A stretch of DNA of 64,000 bases from Streptomyces sp. NBC_00247. Lineage in GTDB: Bacteria; Actinomycetota; Actinomycetes; Streptomycetales; Streptomycetaceae. The first letter of the stretch is position 1. The number at the start of each line of letters is the position of its first letter. The notes beneath the pieces are model-generated. The model ran no database searches. It was not told the DNA's origin and worked only from the letters and a program-made list of their open reading frames with translations. Made by a program: the position numbers and the translations under genes. Where the stretch lies: NCBI RefSeq assembly GCF_036188265.1, contig NZ_CP108093.1:496001-560000 (forward strand), read 5' to 3'. Below, piece after piece: positions 17,059-25,063 of the stretch.

Positions 17059-17461
17059 GGCCCTCCTCGTCCGCCGCGACGCTCGTCCGCCTCCGCCCCA
17101 CGTGCCGCTCTCAGGCCTTTATACGGAGGTTCCGGCCGGTGTGCCCGCCCGGAGGGCCGTCCCGGACAGGACGCCGGCGCCCCCGCCGGGCGGGCACCCC
17201 GGCCGGGCCCGCGCGCGGCGGGCGCCCGGGGCCGGTCCCGCGCGCGGCGGGCGCCCGGGGCCGGTCCCGCACCGGGCTGCCCCGCGACACATGCGTACGG
17301 GCCCCGCCCTACCGGCGCGACCGCCTCCGGCCCTCGCCCGACCACGCGTCAGGAACCGCGCGGAGTGCCCAACCGGCTTATTGTCGAGGGCTCTTGTCAG
17401 TCGCGCGCACTACACTCACCTCTCGTACTTGATGATTCCTTGGGTGAAGTGAGAGCTCTTC
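17059..17461. other. 403-bp divergent intergenic region
   Basis: Gene-free stretch between the divergent aminotransferase-fold and ALF-repeat genes. It contains a GC-rich tandem repeat (17211-17268, listed separately). Its last 80 bases are more AT-rich, with TTGTCG at 17381, TTGTCA at 17394 and TACACT at 17411 as possible promoter pieces. I could not pair these hexamers with good spacing. No open frame with coding character was found. Confidence 0.5.
17211..17268. repeat. 29-bp tandem repeat, two perfect copies
   Basis: Two identical 29-bp units (17211-17239 and 17240-17268) begin GCGCGCGGCGGGCGCCCGGG and end GCCGGTCCC. A partial third copy of the last ten bases precedes the first unit. It is noncoding and very GC-rich, probably a replication-slippage duplication. 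Confidence 0.85.
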
Positions 17462-18571
17462 TTGAAGATATCCAGAGTCGGCACCCTGCTCGCCGCAGCC
17501 GCCGTCGCGCCCGCCTTCCTGCTGTCGTCCCCCGCGTGGGCGGCCGGGACGGACGACCGGGCCACGGCGTCGGCCACGGACTCGTCGTCGTCAGCGTCGT
17601 CCTCGGAGGGTGAGGACCAGGAGGAGAACGACCGGATCGAGATCCTTCGCCTCATCGCCGCGTCCGGGAAGGGCTCCGTGGTGGCCGAGCGGGGCAGCGC
17701 GGCGATCGACGGGGGCGCGGTGGCCATGCGCGCGTTCCTGACGACCGGCCAGTACACCGCCCGGGACCAGGACAACCGCATCGCCGTCGCGCGCATCATG
17801 GGCGTCGGCGGCCCCGGGGTGAAGCGGGAGGGCAGCAAGGCTCTGGACGGTACGCCCGAGGACCGTGTCGCGTTCCTGGAGACCGGCCAGTACGAGGCCC
17901 GCGACGAGGACAACCGTGTCCTCGTCGCCCAGCTCATCAGCACCGGCGGCACCTACGTGCGGGAGGCGGGCAAGGCCGCGCTGGAGGGCACGCCCGAGGA
18001 CCGAGCCGCGTTCCTGGAGACCGGCCAGCACGTGGCGCGGGACACGGACAACAAGGTGCAGGTCGCCCGGATCGTCCAGATGGGCGGGCCGCACGTCAAG
18101 GAGGCCGGCGAGGCGGCGCTGAAGGGCACTCCGGAGGACCGCGTGGCGTTCCTGGAGTCGGGACAGTACGAGGCCCGCGAGCAGGACGAGAAGGACGCCG
18201 CACAGGCGGGCGACGGCGGTACCGACGGAACGACCGGTACCGACGGCGGGGGCGCCACCGGCAGCACCGCCCAGACCGGCGGGACTTCGGGCTCAGGCAC
18301 CGCGTCCACCGTCGGCGGCACGGTCGAGCCCGTCTCCGACGGCGACGCCACGAGCGACGGCAGCGCCTCCGGCTCCGCTTCCGGCTCCGCTTCCGCCTCC
18401 GGCGGTTCGGACGGCGGCGGGAACATGACCGCGCAGGGCGACGGCCCGCTCGCCTCCACCGGTACGGACGCCGGTACGAGCCTCGCGTTCGGCGGCGGAG
18501 TCGCGGCGGTGGCCGCCGGAGGTGTCCTGCTGGTCGCCGCGCGCCGTCGTCGCACGAGCGCCGCGGGCTGA
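17462..18571 (+). CDS. secreted ALF-repeat protein with LAxTG sortase signal
   Basis: 369-residue exported, probably wall-anchored protein. A signal peptide opens it (MKISRVGTLLAAAAVAPAFL, cleavage near PAWAAG). Next come an acidic/serine linker and four tandem ALF-type repeats of about 46 residues (about 75-250), each with GTPEDRxAFLETGQ and a following ARDxDN. A Gly/Ser/Thr/Asp-rich stalk follows with SGSASGSASASG repeats. At the end are LASTG, a hydrophobic segment and RRRR. LAxTG is the motif preferred by class E sortases of actinomycetes. The start must be TTG: an in-frame TGA lies four codons upstream and no ATG/GTG precedes the signal sequence. Role probably in surface binding or morphology; unproven. 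A strong terminator follows. Confidence 0.85.
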   Translation: MKISRVGTLLAAAAVAPAFLLSSPAWAAGTDDRATASATDSSSSASSSEGEDQEENDRIEILRLIAASGKGSVVAERGSAAIDGGAVAMRAFLTTGQYTARDQDNRIAVARIMGVGGPGVKREGSKALDGTPEDRVAFLETGQYEARDEDNRVLVAQLISTGGTYVREAGKAALEGTPEDRAAFLETGQHVARDTDNKVQVARIVQMGGPHVKEAGEAALKGTPEDRVAFLESGQYEAREQDEKDAAQAGDGGTDGTTGTDGGGATGSTAQTGGTSGSGTASTVGGTVEPVSDGDATSDGSASGSASGSASASGGSDGGGNMTAQGDGPLASTGTDAGTSLAFGGGVAAVAAGGVLLVAARRRRTSAAG

Positions 18572-18645
18572 CCCGGGAGCCGACGGAACGGCGCCACGGC
18601 CGCGCCCCTCACCGGGGGCACAGGGGCCGGACCGAACGACAGAGG

Positions 18646-18677
18646 CGGTCCCGCCCGGTTCCCACCGGGCGGGACCG
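18646..18677 (+). terminator. hairpin terminator after ALF-repeat gene
   Basis: Perfect 13-bp stem (CGGTCCCGCCCGG with its complement) around a 6-nt loop, followed by TCTTCCCTCC, about 75 bp after the stop codon. The 289-bp region to the next gene holds nothing else I recognise. Confidence 0.75.
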
Positions 18678-18860
18678 TCTTCCCTCCGACGCCCGGCCCG
18701 CGCGCACCCCCGGCCCGCTCCGCGCACGGGCCCGGCCGCCGGAGGACGCGGTCACGCCCGGCCACCGAGCACCCCCGCCCGGCCCCCTGGGCACACCTCC
18801 GGCCGGCTCCCGCAGCGCGCCTCCTGGTTCAGGGCCGCCGGACCGGGTATCCGCTGACCC

Positions 18861-20366
18861 ATGTCCACACGCCCTCTGCCCTCCACCTTCACCTCGTCCA
18901 CCCGCCTCAGGGGCTGGCTCCAGCAGCGCGACCTGACCGCGTTCCAGGGGGTGGCCGAACGGCACTGGCCGGGCGCCGAGCCCCTGCTGCCCCGTTTGAG
19001 CCGCAGCGCCAACCACGGCCTGCTCTGGTTCGGCGCCGCCGCGGGCATCGCCGCGCTCGGCGGCAGCGCACGGGCGCGCAGGGCCGCGCTGCGCGGCGTG
19101 GCCTCGCTCGCCCTCGCCTCGGCCGCCATCAACACGGTCGGCAAGGGCGCGGTGCGCCGGGAGCGACCGGTGCTCGACACGGTCCCGGTGATACGGCGGC
19201 TGAAGCGGCAGCCGATCACCACGTCCTTCCCGTCCGGGCACGCCGCGTCCGCCGCCGCGTTCGCCACCGGGGTGGCCTTGGAATCCAGGGGCTGGGGCGC
19301 GGTCGTCGCCCCGGTGGCCCTGGCGGTCGCGGCTTCCCGGGTCTACACGGGGGTGCACTATCCGAGCGACGTCGTGGCGGGTGCGGCACTCGGCGTGGGG
19401 GCGGCCTTCGCCCTGCGCGGGGTGGTACCGACCCGTGGCCAGCTCCCCGCGCCGGGCCGGCCGCCCGCCCAGGCCCCGTCGCTCCCCGCGGGCGAGGGCC
19501 TGGTGGTGGTCGTCAACGAGGAATCGGGGACCGCGAGGGGCACGGCTTCGCTCGTCCGGGACGCACTGCCGATGGCCGAGGTGGTGGAATGCGCGCCCGG
19601 CGACCTGGCGGACGCGTTCGCCGGGGCGGTCGGCAGGGGGCGGGCGCTCGGCGTCTGCGGCGGCGACGGCACCGTCAACCTGGCCGCGTCCGTCGCGGCG
19701 ACCCACGGGGTCCCGCTGGCGGTGTTCCCCGGCGGCACCCTCAACCACTTCGCGTACGACCTCGGCATCGAGACGGTGCACGACACGGTGGCCGCCCTGA
19801 AGGCCGGTGACGCGGTCCGGGTCGACCTCGGACGCTTCCGCCCCGGCCCGCACGGGCCCGACGGGGCGGACGGCTACTTCCTCAACGCGTTCAGCCTCGG
19901 CGTGTATCCGGAGCTCGTACGGAAGCGGGAGCACTGGGCACCGCGCATCGGCGGCTGGCCGGCCGGAATGCTCGCGGCCTTCGAGGTGCTGCGCGGGGAA
20001 CGCCCCCTGGAGGCGGAACTCCAGGGGAAGCGGCGCCCGTTGTGGCTGCTCTTCGTGGGCAACGGCCTCTTCCAGCGGGTCGGCCCCGCACCCGGCAGGC
20101 GCCACAACCTCGCGGACGGCCTGCTGGACGTACGCGTGGTCCACGGAGGCCGCACCCCCGGGCTGCGCCTGATCGCGGCGGCCGTGGCCGGTCCGCTGAC
20201 CCGCTCCCCCGTGCACGCGGCGGAACGCCGCCGCCGGGTCCGGATCGCCGGGCTGCCGCCGGGGACTCCCTACGCGTACGACGGCGAAGTGGCCGCCTCA
20301 GGAACGGAGTTGCTCGTCGACAAACTCCCCGAAGCATTGACGGTCTACTGCCCCATGCCGGTGTGA
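18861..20366 (+). CDS. PAP2 phosphatase / diacylglycerol-kinase-family fusion protein
   Basis: 501-residue fusion of two lipid-phosphate activities. The N-terminal half (about 50-195) is a PAP2 phosphatase with all three motifs: KGAVRRERP, SFPSGHAAS and SRVYTGVHYPSDV, within hydrophobic helices. The C-terminal half (about 205-495) is a DAGK catalytic domain with VCGGDGTVNLAASVA, FPGGTLNHFAYDLG and a C-terminal PYAYDGEVAASGTELL. It probably both dephosphorylates and phosphorylates membrane lipids, or acts in phospholipid or isoprenoid recycling; which half is physiologically dominant is unknown. The ATG follows a gene-free stretch. Such fusions are common in streptomycetes. No partner genes are adjacent. 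Confidence 0.92.
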   Translation: MSTRPLPSTFTSSTRLRGWLQQRDLTAFQGVAERHWPGAEPLLPRLSRSANHGLLWFGAAAGIAALGGSARARRAALRGVASLALASAAINTVGKGAVRRERPVLDTVPVIRRLKRQPITTSFPSGHAASAAAFATGVALESRGWGAVVAPVALAVAASRVYTGVHYPSDVVAGAALGVGAAFALRGVVPTRGQLPAPGRPPAQAPSLPAGEGLVVVVNEESGTARGTASLVRDALPMAEVVECAPGDLADAFAGAVGRGRALGVCGGDGTVNLAASVAATHGVPLAVFPGGTLNHFAYDLGIETVHDTVAALKAGDAVRVDLGRFRPGPHGPDGADGYFLNAFSLGVYPELVRKREHWAPRIGGWPAGMLAAFEVLRGERPLEAELQGKRRPLWLLFVGNGLFQRVGPAPGRRHNLADGLLDVRVVHGGRTPGLRLIAAAVAGPLTRSPVHAAERRRRVRIAGLPPGTPYAYDGEVAASGTELLVDKLPEALTVYCPMPV

Positions 20367-20404
20367 GACCACCGGGGCCCTCTCTCCCCCCAGGATGCGC
20401 GTCC

Positions 20405-20435
20405 CACATCACCAGACGTCTCACATCACAAGACG
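20405..20435 (+). repeat. 14-bp direct repeat upstream of methyltransferase gene
   Basis: CACATCACCAGACG (20405-20418) and CACATCACAAGACG (20422-20435) differ by one base with a 17-bp period. They lie just upstream of a -10-like TACGGT (20462-20467). The position suggests a regulator binding site; the regulator is unknown. Confidence 0.55.
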
Positions 20436-20509
20436 CGTATCTCATCATGCGATCGGCGGCGTACGGTTGACGTACCGCACGCAGCCACGCCCGGAGAGAG
20501 GACCTCGGC

Positions 20510-21319
20510 ATGCCGAAGGAAACCGCCGTCTACACCCACGGACACCACGAATCGGTGCTCCGCTCGCACCGTTGGCGCACCGCCGAGAACTCCGCGGCCT
20601 ACCTCCTCGGCGAACTCAAGCCCGGGATGTCCGTACTGGACGTCGGCTGCGGACCGGGGACGATCACGGCGGACCTCGCCGCACTGGTCGCCCCGGGCGT
20701 GGTGACCGGCCTCGACACCCAGCAGGAGATCCTCGACGCGGCGGCCGGAGCCGCTCGCGAACGCGGCCTGGACAACGTCTCGTTCGCCGTCGCCGACGTC
20801 CACGCGCTGGACTACCCGGACGACTCCTTCGACGTGGTCCACGCCCATCAGGTGCTCCAGCACGTCGGCGACCCCGTACAGGCACTGCGCGAGATGCGCC
20901 GGGTGTGCCGTCCGGGCGGGATCGTCGCCGCCCGGGACAGCGACTACGCGGCGATGACCTGGTATCCGGAAGTTCCGGGCATGGAGGCGTGGTTGACGCT
21001 GTACCGGCAGGTGGCCCGCGCCAACGGCGGTGAGCCCGACGCCGGCCGCAAGCTCCTCTCCTGGGCACGGCAGGCCGGCTTCACCGACATCGTGCCGACC
21101 GCCGCCGCGTGGTGCTACGCCACACCGGAGAGCCGGAGCTGGTGGAGCGGGCTGTGGGCGGACCGTACGGTCGGCTCCGCCTACGCGCGGAACGCGGTCG
21201 AGGGCGGCCACGCCACGCCCGAGGAGCTCGCGGCGGCAGCGGCGGCGTGGCGCGCCTGGGGCGAGGAGGGCGACGGCTGGTTCATGGTGCCGCACGGAGA
21301 GGTGCTCTGCCGGGCATGA
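20510..21319 (+). CDS. SAM-dependent methyltransferase (UbiE/Methyltransf_11-like)
   Basis: 269-residue class I methyltransferase that transfers a methyl group from S-adenosylmethionine to an unknown acceptor. Motif I is VLDVGCGPG at 42-50, with the acidic SAM residue in VTGLDTQQEI. Motif II is FDVVHAHQVLQHVGDPVQAL and post-II is RPGGIVAARDSDY. The C-terminal half, with W-rich segments, is variable and probably forms the substrate cap. ATG preceded by GAGAGAGGA. It stands alone between same-strand neighbours, with a direct repeat upstream that may be an operator. Substrate cannot be inferred. Confidence 0.9.
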   Translation: MPKETAVYTHGHHESVLRSHRWRTAENSAAYLLGELKPGMSVLDVGCGPGTITADLAALVAPGVVTGLDTQQEILDAAAGAARERGLDNVSFAVADVHALDYPDDSFDVVHAHQVLQHVGDPVQALREMRRVCRPGGIVAARDSDYAAMTWYPEVPGMEAWLTLYRQVARANGGEPDAGRKLLSWARQAGFTDIVPTAAAWCYATPESRSWWSGLWADRTVGSAYARNAVEGGHATPEELAAAAAAWRAWGEEGDGWFMVPHGEVLCRA

Positions 21320-21493
21320 GACGGCGGGGTGGTGTCCGGCGGCCGGGGTCGCCCCGGGCGTGATCCACCGGACACCGGCCATTCCTCCCGGACACCCTCG
21401 CCTCCCCGGTCGGACCTCCTCGGCCACGCATCGGGGAGGCTGACCGGGGCGAACCGATCACACGGTCCGGGAGACCCAACTAACCTCGTACGC

Positions 21494-21847
21494 ATGGACA
21501 TCCTGGGAACCACGCTACGCGTCTGCGTCGACGACCTGGAGGCCTCGGTGGCCTTCTACGAGGGCATCACCGGCACCCGAGCACTGCGCTTCGAGCGCGG
21601 CGGGGTGTCGGTCGCCGCGATCGGCTGCTTCCTGCTCATGAGCGGGCCCGAGACGGAGCTGGAGATGCTGCGCAAGGTGGCGGCCACCATCGCGGTCAAG
21701 GACGTGGACGAGGCCCGCGAGGCACTGACCCGGGCCGGAGCCCACGTCGTCGCCGGCCCGGTCCCGACACCCGTCGGCCGCAACCTGATCGCCCTCCACC
21801 CGGACGGCTCGGTCTTCGAGTACGCGGACCGCAACGCCGTCGTCTGA
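21494..21847 (+). CDS. VOC-family (glyoxalase/bleomycin-resistance fold) protein
   Basis: 117-residue single vicinal-oxygen-chelate domain made of two beta-alpha-beta-beta-beta modules. LGTTLRVCVDDLEASVAFYE starts module one, and ATIAVKDVDEAREALTRAGA followed by LHPDGSVFEYADR is module two. The usual metal ligands (H/E) are sparse: only the final E in VFEYAD stands at a family position. It may therefore bind a small molecule rather than catalyse. TAACCT lies seven bases before the ATG with no ribosome site, suggesting a leaderless message. Function unknown. Confidence 0.85.
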   Translation: MDILGTTLRVCVDDLEASVAFYEGITGTRALRFERGGVSVAAIGCFLLMSGPETELEMLRKVAATIAVKDVDEAREALTRAGAHVVAGPVPTPVGRNLIALHPDGSVFEYADRNAVV

Positions 21848-21911
21848 CCCGCTCCTCTCCGCTGCCCGCCCCACTCCGCGGTCGCTCGCCTTCCAGGACC
21901 CGGGACTCGCC

Positions 21912-22826
21912 TCAGGGGCGCCCACGCCCCGACTGCCCCGGGAAGGCATCCACCACCAGATCCGCGAGGAGCGCCCCCGCCGTGCCCGTCGGGTCGAGAT
22001 CGGGGTCGTAGATGGTGACGTTGAGCCCCACGCACCGGGGCGAAGCGATCAACGGACGCAGCAGAGAGGTCAGTTCGTCCGGGAGGAGCCCGCCGTCGTC
22101 GGGGCTGTCGACGGCGGGCATCACGCTCGGATCGAGCACGTCGGCGTCCAGGTGCACCCAGAACCCGTCGAGCACAGAGGTTTCCAGGGAGGCGACCACC
22201 CCCCGGGCCACCTCCTCCGGCCCCCACTCACGGATCTCCCCGACCGTCAGGTGCGGGATCTTCAGGGCGGTCAGTTCGGCCCGGTCCTCGTCCCCGTCCC
22301 GCATCCCGAACAGGCGGAGGTCCTCGTCCCTCAGATAGGGGCGCAGCCCTTCGAGGTCGGTGAGGTCGTCCTGTCCCCGCCCGGTGGCGAGGGCCAGTTC
22401 CTCACCGCCCGCCGCTCCGATCCGGTCCGAGTTGCCCGGGTGCCGGAAGTCCGCGGACCCGTCGACGGCCGCCAGTCCGTACCTGCCGATCCGGCGCAGG
22501 GCGAGGGAGGCGCCGAGCTGGATCGAGCAGTCTCCGCCGAGCACGACAAGGAAGTCACCCGCCCTGACGTGCCGTTCGACGCGGTCCGCCAGGGTCCGCG
22601 TGTAGCGGGCGAGGGCTGTGGCGTTGAACACGCCGTCACCCTCCCGCCAGGTGCCGAGGTCGTAGCGGGGCGGAACCACGACGCCGCCTTCCAGGGCCCC
22701 GAGCCTCCGCACGATGCCCAGCTCCCGCAGGGCTCCGGCGAGTTTGTGGCAGCCGGGGACGGTGCCCGGCGACGGGGGCCTCAGGCCCAGGTTGGAGGGG
22801 GCGTCGACGACCACGATATTCCGCAT
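21912..22826 (-). CDS. arginase/agmatinase-fold protein with degraded metal site
   Basis: 304 residues with clear ureohydrolase fold motifs. FLVVLGGDCSIQLGA stands where arginases have GGDHS (C100 for His). AAVDGSADFRHPG (D122, S124, D126) replaces DAHxD, and WVHLDADVLDPSVMPAVDSP retains D227 and D229. Thus both manganese-binding histidines are replaced while the aspartates remain. The catalytic glutamate region near the end reads LNVTIYDPD. True arginase or agmatinase activity is doubtful. The family also contains formiminoglutamases and non-catalytic members. An alternative ATG nine bases upstream is possible. Divergent from the DUF6204 gene. Confidence 0.82.
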   Translation of the reverse strand: MRNIVVVDAPSNLGLRPPSPGTVPGCHKLAGALRELGIVRRLGALEGGVVVPPRYDLGTWREGDGVFNATALARYTRTLADRVERHVRAGDFLVVLGGDCSIQLGASLALRRIGRYGLAAVDGSADFRHPGNSDRIGAAGGEELALATGRGQDDLTDLEGLRPYLRDEDLRLFGMRDGDEDRAELTALKIPHLTVGEIREWGPEEVARGVVASLETSVLDGFWVHLDADVLDPSVMPAVDSPDDGGLLPDELTSLLRPLIASPRCVGLNVTIYDPDLDPTGTAGALLADLVVDAFPGQSGRGRP

Positions 22827-22932
22827 GACACCCATCTTTCCCGTCGTAACCTGGGCGGCGAGCGGATTTCGCCGCGGGACGAACACGCGCGGCGTCCGGC
22901 CGCGTGCGGCGCAGGAGAAGGCAGGCACCACG

Positions 22933-23286
22933 ATGGGCACGCAGCACACGTACCGAGTGATCGTCCGGGGCACCTGGAACGGGCTGACGGACGAGGCACG
23001 GACCCGGCTGCTCGCCGAGGTCGCGGACCACGGCCTCACCTCGATGCAGTTCACCGAGGAGGGCTCGCTCACCTACGACACCGTGCTGAAGCACTTCAGC
23101 TTCCGGTACGTGGTGGTGTCCGACGCCGAGGACGGCGAGGAGATGGCGTCCGCCCTCGCCGAGGAACGCGCGGAGACCGCCCTCACGGCCGGGGGCTACG
23201 GTCACGGGCCGCTGCGCTCCACGGCGACCGACATGGACGCCATGAAGATCAACTACAAGGGGCAGCGGGGGCCCGGCGCCGCGTGA
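22933..23286 (+). CDS. DUF6204-like small protein
   Basis: 117-residue protein of unknown function. It has an alternating strand/helix pattern: TYRVIVRGTWNGLTDEARTR, then a TEEGSLTYDTVLKHFSFRYV core, then a helical EEMASALAEERAETAL. It resembles the streptomycete DUF6204 family as I recall it, small soluble proteins without known activity. No catalytic motif, signal peptide or membrane segment is seen. It is divergent from the arginase-fold gene and convergent with the short-chain dehydrogenase, so it appears to be a single-gene unit ended by the hairpin downstream. Confidence 0.75.
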   Translation: MGTQHTYRVIVRGTWNGLTDEARTRLLAEVADHGLTSMQFTEEGSLTYDTVLKHFSFRYVVVSDAEDGEEMASALAEERAETALTAGGYGHGPLRSTATDMDAMKINYKGQRGPGAA

Positions 23287-23327
23287 CGGCGCGACGACCG
23301 CTTTCGGACGCCACGACGCCACGACGC

Positions 23328-23349
23328 CGCCCGCCCCCGAAGGCGGGCG
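23328..23349. terminator. short bidirectional hairpin
   Basis: 8-bp perfect stem CGCCCGCC/GGCGGGCG with a 6-nt loop, between the convergent DUF6204-like and short-chain dehydrogenase genes. Confidence 0.6.
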
Positions 23350-23389
23350 AGCGGCGCGGGCGGCGTACGGCGTCGGGGCGCGCGGTGGG

Positions 23390-24175
23390 TCAGTACTGCT
23401 CGGACTGGCCGCCGTCGATCGGGACGACCGTGGCGTTGATGAAGCCGGACTCCTCGGAGAGCAGGAAGGCCACCAGGCTGCCGACCTCCTCCGGCCTGCC
23501 GAAGCGCTTCATCGGGTTGACGCTGACGAAGGCTTCCCCGGCCTTCTCCCACTCGACCGCGTCGAGCTGCTTGAGTGAGGCCTCGACCATCGGGGTCATG
23601 ATGGCGCCGGGGGCGATCGCCTTGACGGACACGCCGAACCGCCCGTACTCCACACCGGAGTTGCGGGTGAGACCGACGACCCCGTGCTTGGCCGCCGCGT
23701 AACCGGACTGGTTGCCCACGCCCCGGATGCCGCCGACGGAGGCGGTGTTCACGACGGAGCCGGAGCCCTGGTCCTTCATGACCGGGAGCACGTGCTTCAG
23801 GCCGAGGAAGACCCCGCGGAGGTTGACCTGGACGACCCGGTCGAACTCGTCGGTGCCGAAGTCCTGGGTGAGGTTCTGCTTGCCCTCGATGCCGGCGTTG
23901 TTGAAGAAGCCGTCGACGCGTCCGTAGGCCTCGACCGTCGCGGAGACGTACCGCTGCACATCGGCCTCGGAGCTGACGTCGGCGGTGATCCGCAGGACCT
24001 CCGCGCCGGGTGCGGCCTTCTCCACCTCGGCCGCCGTGTCCGCGAGGCCTTGCTCACTGACGTCGACGAGCGCCAGCCGGGCGCCTTCGGACGCGACCCG
24101 CACGGCCGCCGCGCGACCGAGACCGGAGCCGCCGCCGGTGATGAGGACGACCTTGCCGCTGAATCGGTCTTCCAT
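23390..24175 (-). CDS. short-chain dehydrogenase/reductase (SDR)
   Basis: 261-residue classical SDR, an NAD(P)-dependent alcohol/ketone oxidoreductase. The cofactor motif is LITGGGSGLGRAAAVRVAS. NNAGIEG, the catalytic serine in VVNTASVGG and the Y-x-x-x-K in SGYAAAKHGVVGLT follow. The C-terminal PEEVGSLVAFLLSEESGFIN and VVPIDGGQSEQY complete the fold. An aspartate in LALVDVSEQG suggests NAD preference. ATG chosen within a consistent frame; 12 upstream codons are discarded. It is divergent from a TetR gene, and a 20-bp palindrome between them implies direct repression. Substrate unknown. Confidence 0.93.
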   Translation of the reverse strand: MEDRFSGKVVLITGGGSGLGRAAAVRVASEGARLALVDVSEQGLADTAAEVEKAAPGAEVLRITADVSSEADVQRYVSATVEAYGRVDGFFNNAGIEGKQNLTQDFGTDEFDRVVQVNLRGVFLGLKHVLPVMKDQGSGSVVNTASVGGIRGVGNQSGYAAAKHGVVGLTRNSGVEYGRFGVSVKAIAPGAIMTPMVEASLKQLDAVEWEKAGEAFVSVNPMKRFGRPEEVGSLVAFLLSEESGFINATVVPIDGGQSEQY

Positions 24176-24211
24176 GACTGAACCTCCACACTGAGATCTG
24201 AACCGTTGCAC

Positions 24212-24240
24212 TTGATTAGACAGTACGTACAGTCTAGATA
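24212..24240 (+). promoter_or_regulatory. tetR promoter with embedded 20-bp TetR operator
   Basis: TTGATT (24212-24217) and TAGATA (24235-24240) are spaced by exactly 17 bp. The spacer holds a palindrome at 24217-24236, TAGACAGTACGTACAGTCTA, symmetric except for one position pair. A repressor bound there would block both its own promoter and that of the divergent SDR gene. Strong sequence evidence; the regulator identity is inferred from position. Confidence 0.75.
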
Positions 24241-24276
24241 TTCCTGGCTGCCCTCAGCCCCGTCACCGGAGGTCCC

Positions 24277-24897
24277 ATGAACGACCGCCCCGCCGCCTCG
24301 CGCCCCCGGCGCGGCCCGCACCGCGACCCGGACGCCCACGAGGCGGTCCTGGCGGCCACGCGGGAGCTGGTGGCCGAGGTCGGCTACCGGGGCGTGACGA
24401 TGGACAAGATCGCCTCGCGGGCGGGGGTGGCGAGGATGACGGTGTACCGCTGGTGGCCGAACAAGGCGGCGGTGATCACCGAGGCGGTCGCGGACCGGCT
24501 CGCCCCGGGGCCGGCCCCGGACACGGGCGATCCGCGCGAGGACGCCCTGGAGTGGCTGCGGAACCTGGTGCGGACGCTGACCCTGCTCGGCGATCCCAGC
24601 GTGGTGACCGGAGCACTGACCGAGCGCGGCGAAGCGGGCCGGGCCGACCTGCGGGACCTGCTGCGGGCCCATGCCGAACCGGCGGCCCTGCTGCTGCGGA
24701 ACGGCGTGGCGCGGGGACGGCTGCCCCGGAAACTGCCGGTGGACGCGGTCGTGGACGGCTGGATCGGTTACGCGGTGTACCGGACGGTCTTCCTCGGTCA
24801 GGAGATCGCCGAGGAAGACCTCCTGGACCTCGTCGGCCTGCTGCCGCCGCCCCCGTCGGCGGTGGACGGGACGGCGGCGGACGGGACGGCGGGCTGA
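24277..24897 (+). CDS. TetR/AcrR-family regulator of the adjacent SDR
   Basis: 206 residues. The N-terminal helix-turn-helix is VLAATRELVAEVGYRGVTMD followed by KIASRAGVARMTVYRWWPNK. A TetR C-terminal domain follows with DLRDLLRAHAEPAALLLRNG. An arginine-rich basic leader and a Pro/Ala tail flank these. ATG with GGAGG upstream. Its own promoter contains a near-perfect 20-bp palindrome and the SDR gene is divergent, so it most likely represses both until a small-molecule ligand binds. The ligand is probably the SDR substrate. Confidence 0.92.
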   Translation: MNDRPAASRPRRGPHRDPDAHEAVLAATRELVAEVGYRGVTMDKIASRAGVARMTVYRWWPNKAAVITEAVADRLAPGPAPDTGDPREDALEWLRNLVRTLTLLGDPSVVTGALTERGEAGRADLRDLLRAHAEPAALLLRNGVARGRLPRKLPVDAVVDGWIGYAVYRTVFLGQEIAEEDLLDLVGLLPPPPSAVDGTAADGTAG

Positions 24898-25063
24898 CGC
24901 GACCGAAGCGGGGCTCCCGCCGACGGATTCGCCCGGATCGGATGCCCCCGCCCGCCGCGACGCGGGTACGTGTGGTCCGTGCGAGTCTGGAGAGACGTAC
25001 GGGTACGGGCGGAGCCGTTCACACCCCGGGCGGTTCCGTGCACACGAGACGGAAGGGCACGAC

